A stretch of 64,000 nt of DNA, taken from assembly GCA_009667805.1 (NCBI GenBank), contig CM019066.1, positions 5,456,001-5,520,000 of the forward strand. Reading direction: 5' to 3'. The translations under genes were made by a program, and so were the position numbers. Origin of the DNA: Leptobrachium leishanense (Eukaryota > Chordata > Amphibia > Anura > Megophryidae). Below, one piece after another: positions 23,096 through 34,040 of the stretch; position 1 is the first letter of the stretch; each line of letters starts with the position of its first letter. Under the pieces are notes generated by a model, which worked only from the letters and a program-made list of their open reading frames with translations, was not told the DNA's origin and did not search any database.

Positions 23096-23963
23096 GGGGG
23101 TTATTCAGAGAGCACCGAAATGTCGCCGACATTTCGGTGCTTTCTCTTTCCCCGCAGTTTCCTGCACTTCAGGGAATCAAAATTCCCCACCCTGCGGTGA
23201 ATTCAGCATTCACCGCAGGGTCCCCAGAGTGCTGGGAAAACCCGCCGCACTCTGCCGAACACCCCCCAAGAACCTGCCGGAAAAACCACGCCGAACACAC
23301 AGGAAAAAGCCGCATAGCCGCCGATCACAGAGCAGACCAGCCGCCGAAAAAAGCAGACAAGCTGACGAACAGAGTAAAAAAAAAAAAAAATCCATACACT
23401 TGAAAGTTTCAAAATTGAAACGCTGTTTGCAAAAAAAAACGACTGAACTAAAATGTCTGGAATTTACATATAAGATCCTTTGAATGATAGTTAAAAGGTC
23501 TGTTACAGAATTATTTTTTTTTAAAAAAAAAACAGAAATTTTTTTTCCAGAAAAAATCCCGTAAAATTTCTAAAAGATACTAAATAATCTATAAATAAAG
23601 AGGCTTTTTACTGTAGATTAAAATAATAAACGGTTTATTAGATATTGTATAAAAATGGGAATATTTTTAACATTGAAGCCTATGGGGTTCACCTGAATAA
23701 ACCTGCTGAATGAAAACACCGAACAGTAGGGCATTTCGACAACTTTTCTCTGCTGTTCGGTGTCTGTGAATAGATTAACCATTGCTTCTCTATGGGGGAT
23801 TTCACTGCATTTGAACAGGCACCCCTACGTGCAGGTAATTTGCCAAAATTTGGCGAACTGCCTGCTTTCTGAATAGCCGAATAGCCCCAAAATGTCACCG
23901 TACGAGGAAATTCTCTGTTCCATGACATTTCGGGGCCAGATCGGCTGACTCTGAATAACCCCT
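23096..23963. mobile_element. MITE P copy 3
   Basis: Ends GGGGGTTATTCAGAGAGCAC and GACTCTGAATAACCCCT; 3-bp duplication CAA at 23093-23095 and 23964-23966. Shared module reversed at 23585-23690. The 140-codon frame at 23061-23483 is not a known protein. Confidence 0.88.
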
Positions 23964-24449
23964 CAAGTGTTTCTGGTAGTTGTGGATTAGACTTGCTCAA
24001 CATCCAGTTGGAACAATGGGCACGATATAGACAGGGTTTCATTACATTTAGACTGAACAACATTTTGCCAAACCAGTACAGGAGGAAATGAAGGCCCTAT
24101 TCCCTTGGGAATTTATAATCTAGAAGGGTTAGAGATGGAAGCAGGAGGAGAGGACTGCAAGGTGAGAGTAAAGGACTGCAAGGTGAGAGTAATGGACTGC
24201 AAGGTGAGAGTGATGGACTGGTTGGGGCAGTGAGGTGTATCAGTGAGTCGGGTGGTAAGCTTCCCTAAACAGGAATGTCTTAAGGGAGTGTTTGATGGAA
24301 GGGAAACTAGGGGAAAGTCTGACAGTACGAGGGAGGCGTTCCAGAGGATGTGGGCAGCGCGTGAGAAATCCTGTAGTTTATCATGGGAAGAGGTGATGCG
24401 GGGAGAAGCTGGGTGCAGGTCACTGTTTGACCTTAGGAAGTGAGCAGAG

Positions 24450-25243
24450 CAGAGGCGTAACTAGAAACCTTAGGGCCCTGGTGCAAAAACATTTTGTCCA
24501 CTCTCGCGTCAACATGCATTGGTCCACTCCAGGTCCACAATGTTGACTCCAGACAATCGGGTGCCGGACAAAATCCCTACAACCAGCTTCCCTAATGCCA
24601 ACATCCCGACAGCCAACTTCCAGACAGAACAAGTGCCGGACATACCAAGTTCCCTACACAGCCAACTTCCAGACATCCAAAATCCCAGCGGCTAAACCTA
24701 ATACTAACACTTTAACCCTTAGGGAGTTAGGCTTAGGGGTTATGGTTAGGTTTAGGGAGTTAGGGCCAGGTTTAGGGGGTTAGGGTTAGGGCTATGTTTA
24801 GGGGGGTTAGGGTTAGGGCTAGGGTTAGGGGGTTAGGGCTAGGTTTAGGGGGTTAGGTTTAGGGGGTTAGGGCTAGGTGTTGGGGGTTAGGGCTAGGTTT
24901 TGGGGGTTAGGGCCAGGTTTTGGGGTGTTAGGGCTAGGTTGTGGGGGGTTAGGTTTAGGGGGTCAGGGTTAGGGCTAGATTTAGGGGGTTAGGGAGTAGG
25001 GTTAGGGTTAGCCGCTGTGATTTTGGATGTCTGGAAGTTGACTGTCAGGGAATTGTCTGTGTAGGGAACTTAGTATGTCCGGCACTTGTTTGTCTGGAAG
25101 TTGGCCATCGGGATTTTGGCATTAGGGAACCTGGTTGTAGGGATTTCGACCCAAACCCCAGAAATCAGTGTGCCATTTTTCCAGGATGACCTCTCCAGTC
25201 CAGGGTGGCACCTTCTGCACCCCTGGTAGTTACGCCCCCGCTG
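24450..25243. mobile_element. hAT-like element (CAGAGGCGTAACTA ends) with telomere-like core
   Basis: Ends CAGAGGCGTAACTAGAAACC and GGTAGTTACGCCCCCGCTG are inverted. It interrupts the L2 frame. An exact 8-bp duplication could not be found. The interior is a palindrome: 24545-24695 pairs with 25010-25160 around a TTAGGG-rich core. Confidence 0.72.
24705..25015 (+). repeat. Degenerate TTAGGG-type (telomere-like) array
   Basis: About 300 bp of GGTTAGGGTTAGGGCTA, GGTTTAGGGGGTTAGG and GTTTTGGGGGTTAGGG variants. Only a minority of hexamers are exact TTAGGG; spacer bases vary between G-runs. Enclosed by inverted arms of about 140 bp. Confidence 0.85.
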
Positions 25244-26824
25244 AGGTGTATTTGGTGATTCATGAGGACAGGTCATGGGGAGCTGAGTTAGTGAGAGCTT
25301 TGTAGGTCAGGGTAAGGATTTTGAATTTAATTCTGCAGTGTATGGGGAGCCAGTGAAGGGACACGCAGAGAGGAGTGGCAGAGATAGAGCGGCGGGTGAG
25401 GTGGATGAGTCTGGCAGAGGCATTCAGAATGGATTGTAGGGGGAGAGACGGGAGAGAGGGAGACCAGCTAGAAGATTATTACAATAGTTAAGTCAGGAGA
25501 TTACAAGGGTGGGGATGAGTTGCTTTGTGGTGTCATCGGTAAGAAATTACTGAATTCTGGAAATATTGCGTAGTTGGTAGCGGCAGGAGGAGGAAAGAGA
25601 CTGGATGTGGGGGATGAAGGAAAGAGCAGAGTCAAGTGTAACTCAGAGAAAGCAAACTTGGCTTAATGGGGAGATAGTGATACCATCAACCATGATGAAG
25701 AAGTTAGGAGGTGGGGAGGCATTAGAGGGAGGAATTAGTAGGAGCTCAGTCTTGGACATGTTAATCTTTAGTTGGTGAGAGGCCATCCAGGAGGAAATAC
25801 CAGATAAACAGTCACTGCTTTTGGAAAGGACAGGAGGAGAGAGATCAGGGGTGGAGAGGTAGTTCCGAGTATCATCAGCATAGAGTTGGTAATTAAAGCC
25901 AAAGCTGTTAATGATTTTGCCCAGAGAGGAGGTGTAGATAGAGCAGAGGACGTAGGGCAGAGCCTTGAGGTACACTAACTGATAAAGGCAATAAAGAGGA
26001 GGAGTTACCAGCAAATGACACAGAAGAACCGGTTAGACAGATAATAGTCAATCCAAGAGACCGCAGTGTCACAGAGACCAAGAGAGCAGAGTGTCTGTAG
26101 AAGGAGGGGTGGTCAACAGTGTCAAAAGCAGCTGAGAGGTCAAGTAGGATGAGAATAGAATAGTGGCTGTGTTAGGAGGTCATTGGTGACTTTGAGAGTA
26201 GTTTCAGTTGAGTGTAAGAGATGGAAGCCTGATTGAAGGGAATAAGAGGACAGGGAGAGGCATTAGAATGAGTTCTTGAAGTCTTTAGCTGTCACTCTAG
26301 GGTTCTTTTTTACCTCATTGAGGATCGTGCAATGTGACATTTAAGTCATCTGGGCTGGACAACCTTTCCAAGGGGATTAGTTACAGTGTTAAATCATCTC
26401 CATATATAGACAATTGGACAGATAAATATTTAAGCTCTTTCAGATAATTTTAAACCCTTCCCAGCTTTATGCAATGTAGCAATTCTTCATCACAGGTGTT
26501 CTGAAAGCTGTTTTTGCAAAGCATGGTTCACATCAACAGATGCTTCTTGTAAATGGTAAACTCAAAATGTTAGAGTTCTGTTTATAAGTTAGAATAGCTC
26601 TATAACCCACACCTCCAAACTCATTTCATTAATTGGACACCGGGTTTGCAAATTTCCAACTCTAATTAGCATTTGTTGAAGTCATTAGGGTTTCATATAC
26701 TTTTCACAATCTATACTGGGAATATTTGAACAATATAATCATTATGTGTAAGTGCAATACAATAATTTTTGTGTTATTAGTTAAAACAGATTTTGTTTGG
26801 TGATTACTATAACTTAAACATCAA

Positions 26825-27384
26825 GGGCCCTACTACATTCTTTGCGCAAACGTTTGCGCAGGAGCAAAAACGCATTAACGCAAGGGGCAAAACCCTTTGC
26901 GCTGAACGTCGTATTACAATGTCAGCGCAACAAACGTGCGTATACGTCTACCGCGGGTGAACCTGCGGGAATGCTTCACGAGTTTACTGTACGTCGCACA
27001 TCCTATACTTAACATTGTGAGCGCAAATGCGTTTGTGCGCTGGTACATGGATGGTATTACAATCGATGCGCAGTTTGTAACGCACAGCCTTTGCGCGCAA
27101 AATTTTAGCAACTCCTAAAAGCTGATGTTAATGGCAAATCTGAAAGACCTGGCCGAACCCAAATACACCAACCAAAAAAACAAAATACAGCAAAGTATAG
27201 TTACACATTCTACACATACCAAACCAATACATTTGAGAAGTTGTGTGTGCATTTTTTATTGCTGCAGCATATACTGTATACTCAGATTGACTTTGACAGG
27301 CGCAAAAACTTAACGTGAGACAATTGTGGTTCTTAATTCTGATTGGCTGAATCGCGTGAAAAAAACAGTCCGCACACTGATTTT
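26825..27384. mobile_element. MITE Q copy 2, right-truncated
   Basis: Starts GGGCCCTACTACATTCTTTG and follows copy 1 closely (CGTATACGTCTACCGCGGGT, GACAGGCGCAAAAACTTAAC) to AACAGTCCGCACACTGATTT, where similarity stops. The right end is missing. Confidence 0.82.
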
Positions 27385-28457
27385 TCCAGCTACTGTATGT
27401 CCTGTAGAGCATTTAGAATACAATACCAGGTGGCAGAGATATTTGAGGAGCTCATAATGGTAGATGTGGCATCTTATATGAAAAAAGTTTCCATATTGCA
27501 AGACTTTGAAGGAGAAGGTCGCATGATCCTATAATATTAATTGTGATATGGAACATATAGCGCTGGCTGTGGATCACGTGTTACAGATAGCATAGACAGC
27601 TGGTGTGGACATATGGCTGGTCTTGGAGTAAGGAGGTTTTCTCATTAAAGTGATTATGATGAACCAGGCAATAGCAATGAATGGTTTCTCTGGATAAAAG
27701 TATTAGACAATTTACTTAACTATTTATTTAGTAAAAAGATCTTTTTATAGAAGCATTTTCACAATTTAGAGCAATTTTTGAGTGGACAACCGCACCACAG
27801 ATTAGGGCACGCGAGTCAAGTAGACATGATGCTCTTTGATCCACATAATACCGTCAGGTTTGCAGAATTCTGAGCGATCCTGTCCTCGATTTGACAAGTT
27901 GACATTTGCTGCACAATTGTACTTCGTTTTAGTGGTGGACGTGAACAGAAAGTGAGTAGGGTTTGGATTATATACTGTATGTTCAATATTCATGCAATGT
28001 AGGTATACAGATTCACCCACGTTTGTATGGACTATTTAAATACTAGTCTCACGTCAAATTTATTTTAGAGCTTTATAGGAATATGAGCAACAGCATTAGT
28101 TTGGGAGATTAACATGATCTTCAAAAAGCACCATTAGGTGACCAAAGTAGAGTTAATTTGAGTTGGACTTATTTTGTAGAACGGCAAACAAATTTCAGCA
28201 AACAGGCTCTAGAATACGTTCCTAAAGTTACTGCATGTTGATCTATCAGCCAATGAACTGCAACTAGCTGAAGCTGTCAATTAAAACTCTCTTCCAAGAA
28301 AAAAAGGGTTTAGACAGCACTCACTTAGGGGCAGATCTGCTCCGTAGTGCACTTGATATTTGGATTCTGATACATTCAAGATGAACTCCAAGAAATCAAA
28401 AAATACCAGCAATCATGGGATCTGTTAGGTGACGTTTTATTGGATGCTTTACACACT
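27385..28457. other. Unique AT-rich sequence, no gene
   Basis: No repeat terminus or coding frame recognised. Confidence 0.4.
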
Positions 28458-28459
28458 AG

Positions 28460-29230
28460 CAGGGTTATTCAGAGAGAGCCGAACTGGCCACGCATTCCCC
28501 CGAACAGTGAATTTCCCCGTATGGGGCAATTTAGGAGTCATTCAGCTATTCAGAAAGCAGGCAATTTGCCAAATATCGGCAAATTACAAGTGAAATACGG
28601 TGCTGTTCGGAGGCACTGAAAGTCCCCACAGAGAAGCAATAGTTAATCTATTCAGAGACACTGAACAGCAGAAAAATGTCAGTGAAATGCCTTGATTTTG
28701 GGTGCTTTCATTCGGCAGGTTTCAGGCAAATCCCATAAGTTTCATGTTATAAAAGTTCCCACTTTTAATTAAATATTTATTAAACCGTTTGTTCTCTTCA
28801 TTTCCAGCAAAAAGTCTATTATTAGGCAATTTTTTTTAGATGGCGTTTTTAAATTTTTCTTGTAAGAGACCTTTTTGTTATTAATCACAGGACTTTTATA
28901 TATATATATGATTCCAAGGCATTTTCATGCAGTACTTTTTCTGCAAATGCCTTTTAAAATTTGTGCACATATCCCGTTGTGAGGTCAGCTGTGTCCTTCT
29001 AGAAACACATTCAGATCCCTTTGCGCCACTAGAGTATCTTCGTTTTTCTGCCTTTTAAAATTTGCCTTTTGTTTTTTTACCCCTGTTTGGCAGCTGGTCG
29101 GCTTTTTTCGGCAGTCTGTTCGGTGGGTCGGCGGTTTGAGGTTGCGTTCAGCAGTTTGTTCGGCGGGTTTGTGTTAGCGTTTGGCAAGTTGATTCGCCGC
29201 ACTTTGGATGCTGATTTCACGCAAAATGGG
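28460..29230. mobile_element. MITE P copy 4, right end missing
   Basis: Left end CAGGGTTATTCAGAGAGAGC; internal GAACAGTGAATTTCCCCGTA and the shared module at about 28725-28830. A small (AT)n run lies at 28898-28910. The segment 29231-29797 has no recognised feature. Confidence 0.75.
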
Positions 29231-31479
29231 ATGCAAAGTTAACAAATATAGGGTAAAACAGACATTTTGCACAGAAATAGGTTTTTTTTTAGTTAAACAA
29301 TTAAAATTATGAAATGTGCTCATTTTTAACTTGTCATGTATTTGTATATCCTTTTCAGGAATTATGATGGGATGAAAGGTTCTAAACTCTTGATGGTGTC
29401 CTTTATTTTGTCCAATTTCAAACAGGAAAAAACGGGCAGAATGGCCTTTGTCAAATTCAGTAAATGTGATGCAGATAGATAATAATAAAATGGTCAGATC
29501 TCCTGCTTATGGGGATTTGTAGTGATCATAATGAGATTATTAGCAACGCAGCTTTCTAAAAAATACCAATAGAATATAAAAATTATATCTGCATGTGACA
29601 TGCCTGTGTATGGAAATTACAGTAACATCTAGTATCTGTACTGTTCAGGGATTTTCATGTCATTATAACCCCCTGAATCTTATCCCTGTACTGCAGTGAG
29701 TCACGCCAGAGCCCTGTATTCTGCCCTCTCTTTGGCTGCTGTAAAGTTTCAGATTTTTTTGTTAGAGTGAGGTTTGGGGCCTCTGTTTGCAACTTATTTA
29801 ACCCCATCACTGCAGAACACATGTGGGGAACGTCATGGGATTCTCCCTCTATATGGGGAGGACGTTCCCCACACGTCTTCTGCTAAACGGGATTTGGTCG
29901 CTGTACTCACCTCTCTCCTCTGGGGTCCCGAGTCTGAGTTCCACTTCATGGAAGTCCGATGCTGCTTTATACCCCCCTCCCGGCGCACTGACGTTATTGC
30001 ATCGGGCGCAAAGACGTCAGTTTCAGGCGCCCCCTGACAAAGCTGGAAGAGCGCCTGAAAGGTCCTTCCGGACCCCTCTCCTTCCTTCTGATCAGGAGAT
30101 GATACAAGAGAAAGAGAGGCACCACTGGAAAGGGCAGAGTCTGCCCTTTGAAGCACTGCCTCACTTTAACCCCTGAGGTGCAGTTCCGCGATCCGGTGTT
30201 ATTTGGGGCCAGATTGCGGATCTCTTCTTTTGGTGGCTGACATCCTGGATGTCAGCCAAGCCTCTGTGGCCTCTCCCTGCCCACTGATGTCAATGCGCAT
30301 GGCGTGATGATGTCAGTGTGAGCATTAACACTAGCTGCCAAGGGGTTTCCCTATGGAACCCTATTGTGGAGAAGTTAATGTTTGTTATCATTGAAAAGGC
30401 AAGAGCATTGCCTTTCCAGTGATACCAAAGATGACCAGGTTACAAGTAAAGAAAAAGAATTAGAAAAAAACAAAATAATAATAATTAAAAATTAAAAAAT
30501 AAAAACATGTTTTTTTAATTTATTATTGCAGCAGTATTGTTCATATTTCAATTATAACGTGAACAATGATGCTGCACAAATGATTTTTTGGGGGGGATTT
30601 TAGCTAAAATCACAATTTCTCAGAAAAAAAGTAACAGGTTCCACTTCCCAGTTCTAATTTTTTTACCCCATAGCATATATAACCCCACAGAATATATAAC
30701 CGCAAAGGCCCGGATGATAAAATTAGGGATGAGCTGTTCAGTTCGATCTGTTCGGAGTTCGCATCGAACATCGGACGTTCGACAGTTCGCCAACTTCAAA
30801 CTTTTTGGGACGTTCGCCAAAAGTTTGAAATTTTTTTTTTAACAAAGAATAAAAAATGCTTAAAAAATACTAAAAAATCTAGAAATAAAAAGACTCTTTA
30901 CTGCGAATATTATAAGCAACGGTTTATTAGATATTGGATTAAAACTGGAATATTTTTAACATTGAAGCCTATGGGATAAAACATTCTTGTTACTAAAACA
31001 TCAGGCAGACACGGCCCTCTAATCAGGCACTGTAAAGGGCAGCCTGCCCGGGCCTCCCAATGATCCCCTTGAGGAGCATGTGGCCGCCGGATGACAGAGC
31101 TGCGACTGTGCGGGCTAGCCGCCCAGGTGCATGTGGCAGAGACCGGCAGCGCAGGGAGGGAGCCACTGCACCTGCGGCCACGGCAGACACCCCCCCACAA
31201 CCAGGATCCAGGGAGCCCCCACTGTCCACCAGGCTAAGGTAAGGCGACAAACGTCTAAAAAAAATAAAATCCAATGACATTTTTAAATGTCCCTGGGAAC
31301 ATAAAATAAAACTTTTTTTTTTCTCTCTCTACCTGGCTGAATGTATTTAATTATATATATTAGATACATTCAGCCACGTAGAGGGGGGTGGCATGTGGGC
31401 TGCGTGGGGTCTCAGGCAGTGGTTTGTTTTTTTGTGTGTATATTTTTAGCAAATTTATAGGGGAAGGTAAGGGCAGGAA

Positions 31480-31975
31480 TGATATATATATAGAAATATA
31501 GAAAATGTCGGCAGATAAGAACCTTTCAGCCCATCTAGTCTGCCCAATTACATGGATACTTTACCTGGATTTATCTTTTGTTTAGGATAGCCTTATGCCT
31601 ATCCCATGCCTGCTTAAATTCAATCACTGTTTTGGCCTCTACCACTTCTACTGGAAGGCTGTTCCATGTATCCACCACCCTCTCAGTAAAATAATGCTTC
31701 CTGATGTTACATTTAAACCTTTGCCCCTCTAATCTAAGACTATGTCCTCTTGTTTTGCTACTTTGTTTCCTTTTAAATATACTCCCTTCCTCTACCTTGT
31801 GGATTCCCTTTACGTATTTAAATGTTTTCTATCATATCTCCTCTGTCTCGTCTTTTTTCCAAGCTATACATGTTAAGATCATTAAGCCTTTCCTGGTAAC
31901 TTTTCTCCTTCAAGCCGTACACCATTTTAGTAGCCCTTCTCTGAACTCTCTCTAAGATGCCTATATCCTTCTGGA
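31480..31975 (-). pseudogene. CR1/L2-group LINE 3' end, antisense
   Basis: Minus-strand translation near the right side gives [18 protein letters not shown] and [18 protein letters not shown]: the C-terminal segment of a jockey/CR1-group reverse transcriptase. It then decays through frameshifts to the 3' tail CTGAAAGGTTCTTATCTGCC with a TA/TATATT repeat near 31480-31500. Related to the copy at 35515-37080 but diverged. 5' truncated, inside the hAT element. Confidence 0.82.
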
Positions 31976-32011
31976 TATATATATATATATATATATATAT
32001 ATCCTTCTGGA

Positions 32012-32042
<31 letters not shown>

Positions 32043-32075
32043 GATATATATCTATATTCTTATAAATATATATAT
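31976..32075. repeat. TA and GATA microsatellites
   Basis: Runs of (TA) at 31977-32001 and 32011-32024 and (GATA) about five times at 32023-32042, with CCTTCTGGATATAT duplicated on either side. Confidence 0.9.
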
Positions 32076-32109
32076 CCAGACTTGTGTTACACACACATTT
32101 TGGCAACTA

Positions 32110-32246
32110 ATTGCCCCCCCCCATTTGGCTGATCCCTCCAGAAGAAATGTTGAACCCGATAGAGCAGAGCATATATATATATTCTCTGCTCTGTCAGGTT
32201 CAACATTTCTTCTGGAGGGATCTGCCAAATGGGGGGGCACATTTAG
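32110..32246. repeat. Foldback hairpin with (TA)n loop
   Basis: GGCTGATCCCTCCAGAAGAA...ATGTTGAACC...AGAGCAGAG pairs with CTCTGCTCTGTCAGGTTCAA...CTTCTGGAGGGATC around an (AT)n loop at 32172-32182. Stem about 55 bp with few mismatches. Confidence 0.85.
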
Positions 32247-33019
32247 TTGAGATTGTCCACATGCCACCCCCCATGTGCGTATGTGTATATATGGTCTGAG
32301 GTCTGTGGGTGGGTGTATATATATATCTGCGTGTTGATATATACGTATATATAGGTCTGCATGTTGATATATACGTATTTGTCTGTGTGTGGTATCAATG
32401 CATCCCTACTCTATACCCAGCGCTCCGTGTCCCTATAATATATATGATATGGGGTTACCTTTTTTTATATTTTTATACTATTCCTATTAAATTAACAGTA
32501 ATTTTTGATGTATTTTATTCAGTAGAAACTTTTTTTGCCTATATAACATGTGCTTTGTGAAAATAAAACGATTTTGTGTGTACATTTTAATTTAGTTAGT
32601 AGATTCCTGTCCAGTGCGGTGAGAAGCAAACGTAATGCAGTGTAGACACGCTGCGAGGCAGAGCAGAGTGAAGTCAAGCCTGCAAAATGTTTGCTTCGCT
32701 TTGCTACGCTGTGCATCGCTACACGCTCAGTGTGTCTCAGCCTTTATTCCCGGATCGCTAGCTTACCGAATCAGTTTGTATACTTGTTACTGACCCTGCT
32801 TGTTCTGAGGACCCGATCTGTTGCCAACTTTGCCTGCCATTTGACTATTCTCTCTGTGTATTCCCTGCCTGTTCTGTTTGCTTCCTGTTGCTACTGGTGT
32901 GTGCCAATTCTCACCATATACAGTAGCGCAGTACAAGTGCCTAAACATTGCTGACCCGGTTTTGTTATAGCTGCTGATGTAACTGAATAGATCGGGGATC
33001 TCTTCTGCATTACCAAAAC

Positions 33020-33290
33020 CTCCACCACTGCACTCTTCCACAATACCTCAGAGGGATTACAGTGTGAAGGTACTTGCTGCCACCAAAGGCACAATATTTG
33101 GGTGCATTGCCACTGACGCCTATACCATAACGATTCATATCATTTTTATATTGGACCGCAGGGTCCAACCCTGCACTCTTCCACAATACCACAGAGGGGT
33201 TACGGTGTGACCGCACTGTTGCCGACACTAAAGGCCCAATTTTAAAGCACCTATTGTTACTTTCATTCAAAGCCTGCATACGTTTCACCA
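33020..33290. repeat. Two-copy tandem duplication, about 143 bp
   Basis: CTGCACTCTTCCACAATACC followed by CAGAGGG-TTAC-GTGTGA occurs at about 33028 and 33171, each followed by a similar AAAGGC(A/C)CAAT block. Confidence 0.7.
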
Positions 33291-34040
33291 TAATTTAGCC
33301 AAAAAATCACTAAACTTGTCCTACGTGTCCTAAAATGTCTCCTCTTTTCATACAGGCTGCCGCCCCAAGCAGTTGTTTATGAATAGATTAAAGGAAAACC
33401 ATTTAGCGTCATTTGAAATGTCATTTTTTTGTTTTTAAATGTTTCTATACATCCTACAAATCCGCCACTTCACGGGCAGGTTTTGGGGACCTCCTAGGCA
33501 CGATATTTGAAGGAATTTTTCGTTTTAATTCTTAACCTTTATTTCATGGAAATCTCACTGTTTTTTTTAAACTTTTTGTCCTTGTTTCCTGTCCCCCAGG
33601 ACCCCCATACACCTTTTATGGCAAATATCTTGCATATATGCCCTCTTGGAGGGCACTCTAAAAATCGAACTTTCGAGTCTTGCATTGAGTTTGGTTCGTG
33701 TGCCAGTTCGAACTCGAACTTTTGAAATTGTTCGATTTCGAATGCGAACCGAACACGGGGGTGTTCGGCTCATCACTAGATAAAATGTGAAAAACAAATT
33801 TACATTCTGTAGATGACTGTAAATTCTAATATTTTTCCATTTTTTGTTATAGCATTCTGGCAGGACATGACGTATACATATAATAATGATATCTGCAGAG
33901 TCTGCCGAAAAAAAGGATATATAATAGGTCTGGGTCATATAATAAAATGTGATTTCAAATCGCGTTTAAACATGATGAGCAGAGCGGTAAAAATTAGCTC
34001 AGCACACAGAGGTGAAGTGGCTCAGCAGCAAAAGGGTTAA

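Larger units (their letters stand above)
24075..26262 (-). pseudogene. L2-clade LINE reverse transcriptase ORF2, broken, hAT-interrupted
   Basis: Reading right to left on the minus strand: [13 protein letters not shown] (domain A, near 26120), VPQGS-like (near 25975), then [12 protein letters not shown] (25870-25910) with the YADD catalytic motif, [40 protein letters not shown] (about 25450-25500) and, beyond the insertion, LQDFSRAA- and FPSFKHSLKTFLFR-like segments at 24280-24400. Frameshifts, e.g. between VPQGS and the YADD frame, make it non-functional. The 5' half of the element is absent. The 3' end lies near 24075-24110. Interrupted at 24450-25243. L2 assignment is from remembered motifs. 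Confidence 0.88.
22113..26824. mobile_element. Tc1/mariner-like element, heavily interrupted, right end lost
   Basis: Left end CAGTGGCAAGAAAAAGTATA preceded by TA matches the terminal repeat of a Tc1-like family common in fish and frogs. The remaining pieces (22949-23092, 23964-24075, 26265-26824) keep the known order: CTTCACAGTG...GGAACATTTGGATTT, then TTTGGCAGCAATAACTCCAA, TTCTGGTAGTTGTGGATTAG, then TTTTTTACCTCATTGAGGAT and GGGTTTCATATACTTTTCAC. No usable transposase frame. Interrupted by MITEs at 22213 and 23096 and an L2 at about 24075-26262, and bounded by another MITE at 26825. Confidence 0.8.
30725..33778. mobile_element. hAT-type element, TAGGGATGAGC family, 3.05 kb, nested in piggyBac
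   Basis: Ends TAGGGATGAGCTGTTCAGTT and GTGTTCGGCTCATCACTA, with the perfect 8-bp duplication GATAAAAT at 30717-30724 and 33779-33786. Shared module near 30860-30975. Carries a GC-rich block (31000-31230), an antisense LINE tail, TA/GATA microsatellites, a hairpin and a duplicated 143-bp block. No transposase frame. Confidence 0.93.
29802..34036. mobile_element. piggyBac-type element, interrupted by a hAT element
   Basis: TTAA at 29798-29801 and 34037-34040; ends CCCCATCACTGCAG and GCTCAGCAGCAAAAGGG. The conserved subterminal block GGCAGGACATGACGTATACA...GGTCTGGGTCATATAATAAA lies at 33860-33945. Native sequence is 29802-30724 plus 33787-34036. No transposase. Confidence 0.85.

Noticed and set aside
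23061..23483. 140-codon frame as a gene
   Set aside because: It crosses the boundary of a MITE insertion into a Tc1-like element.
24705..25015. True chromosome end
   Set aside because: The repeats are degenerate, flanked on both sides by inverted transposon arms, and sequence continues in both directions.
31000..31230. GC-rich block as a first exon or CpG island
   Set aside because: It lies inside a hAT element and has no transcript-like features; the frames on both strands are about equally open.
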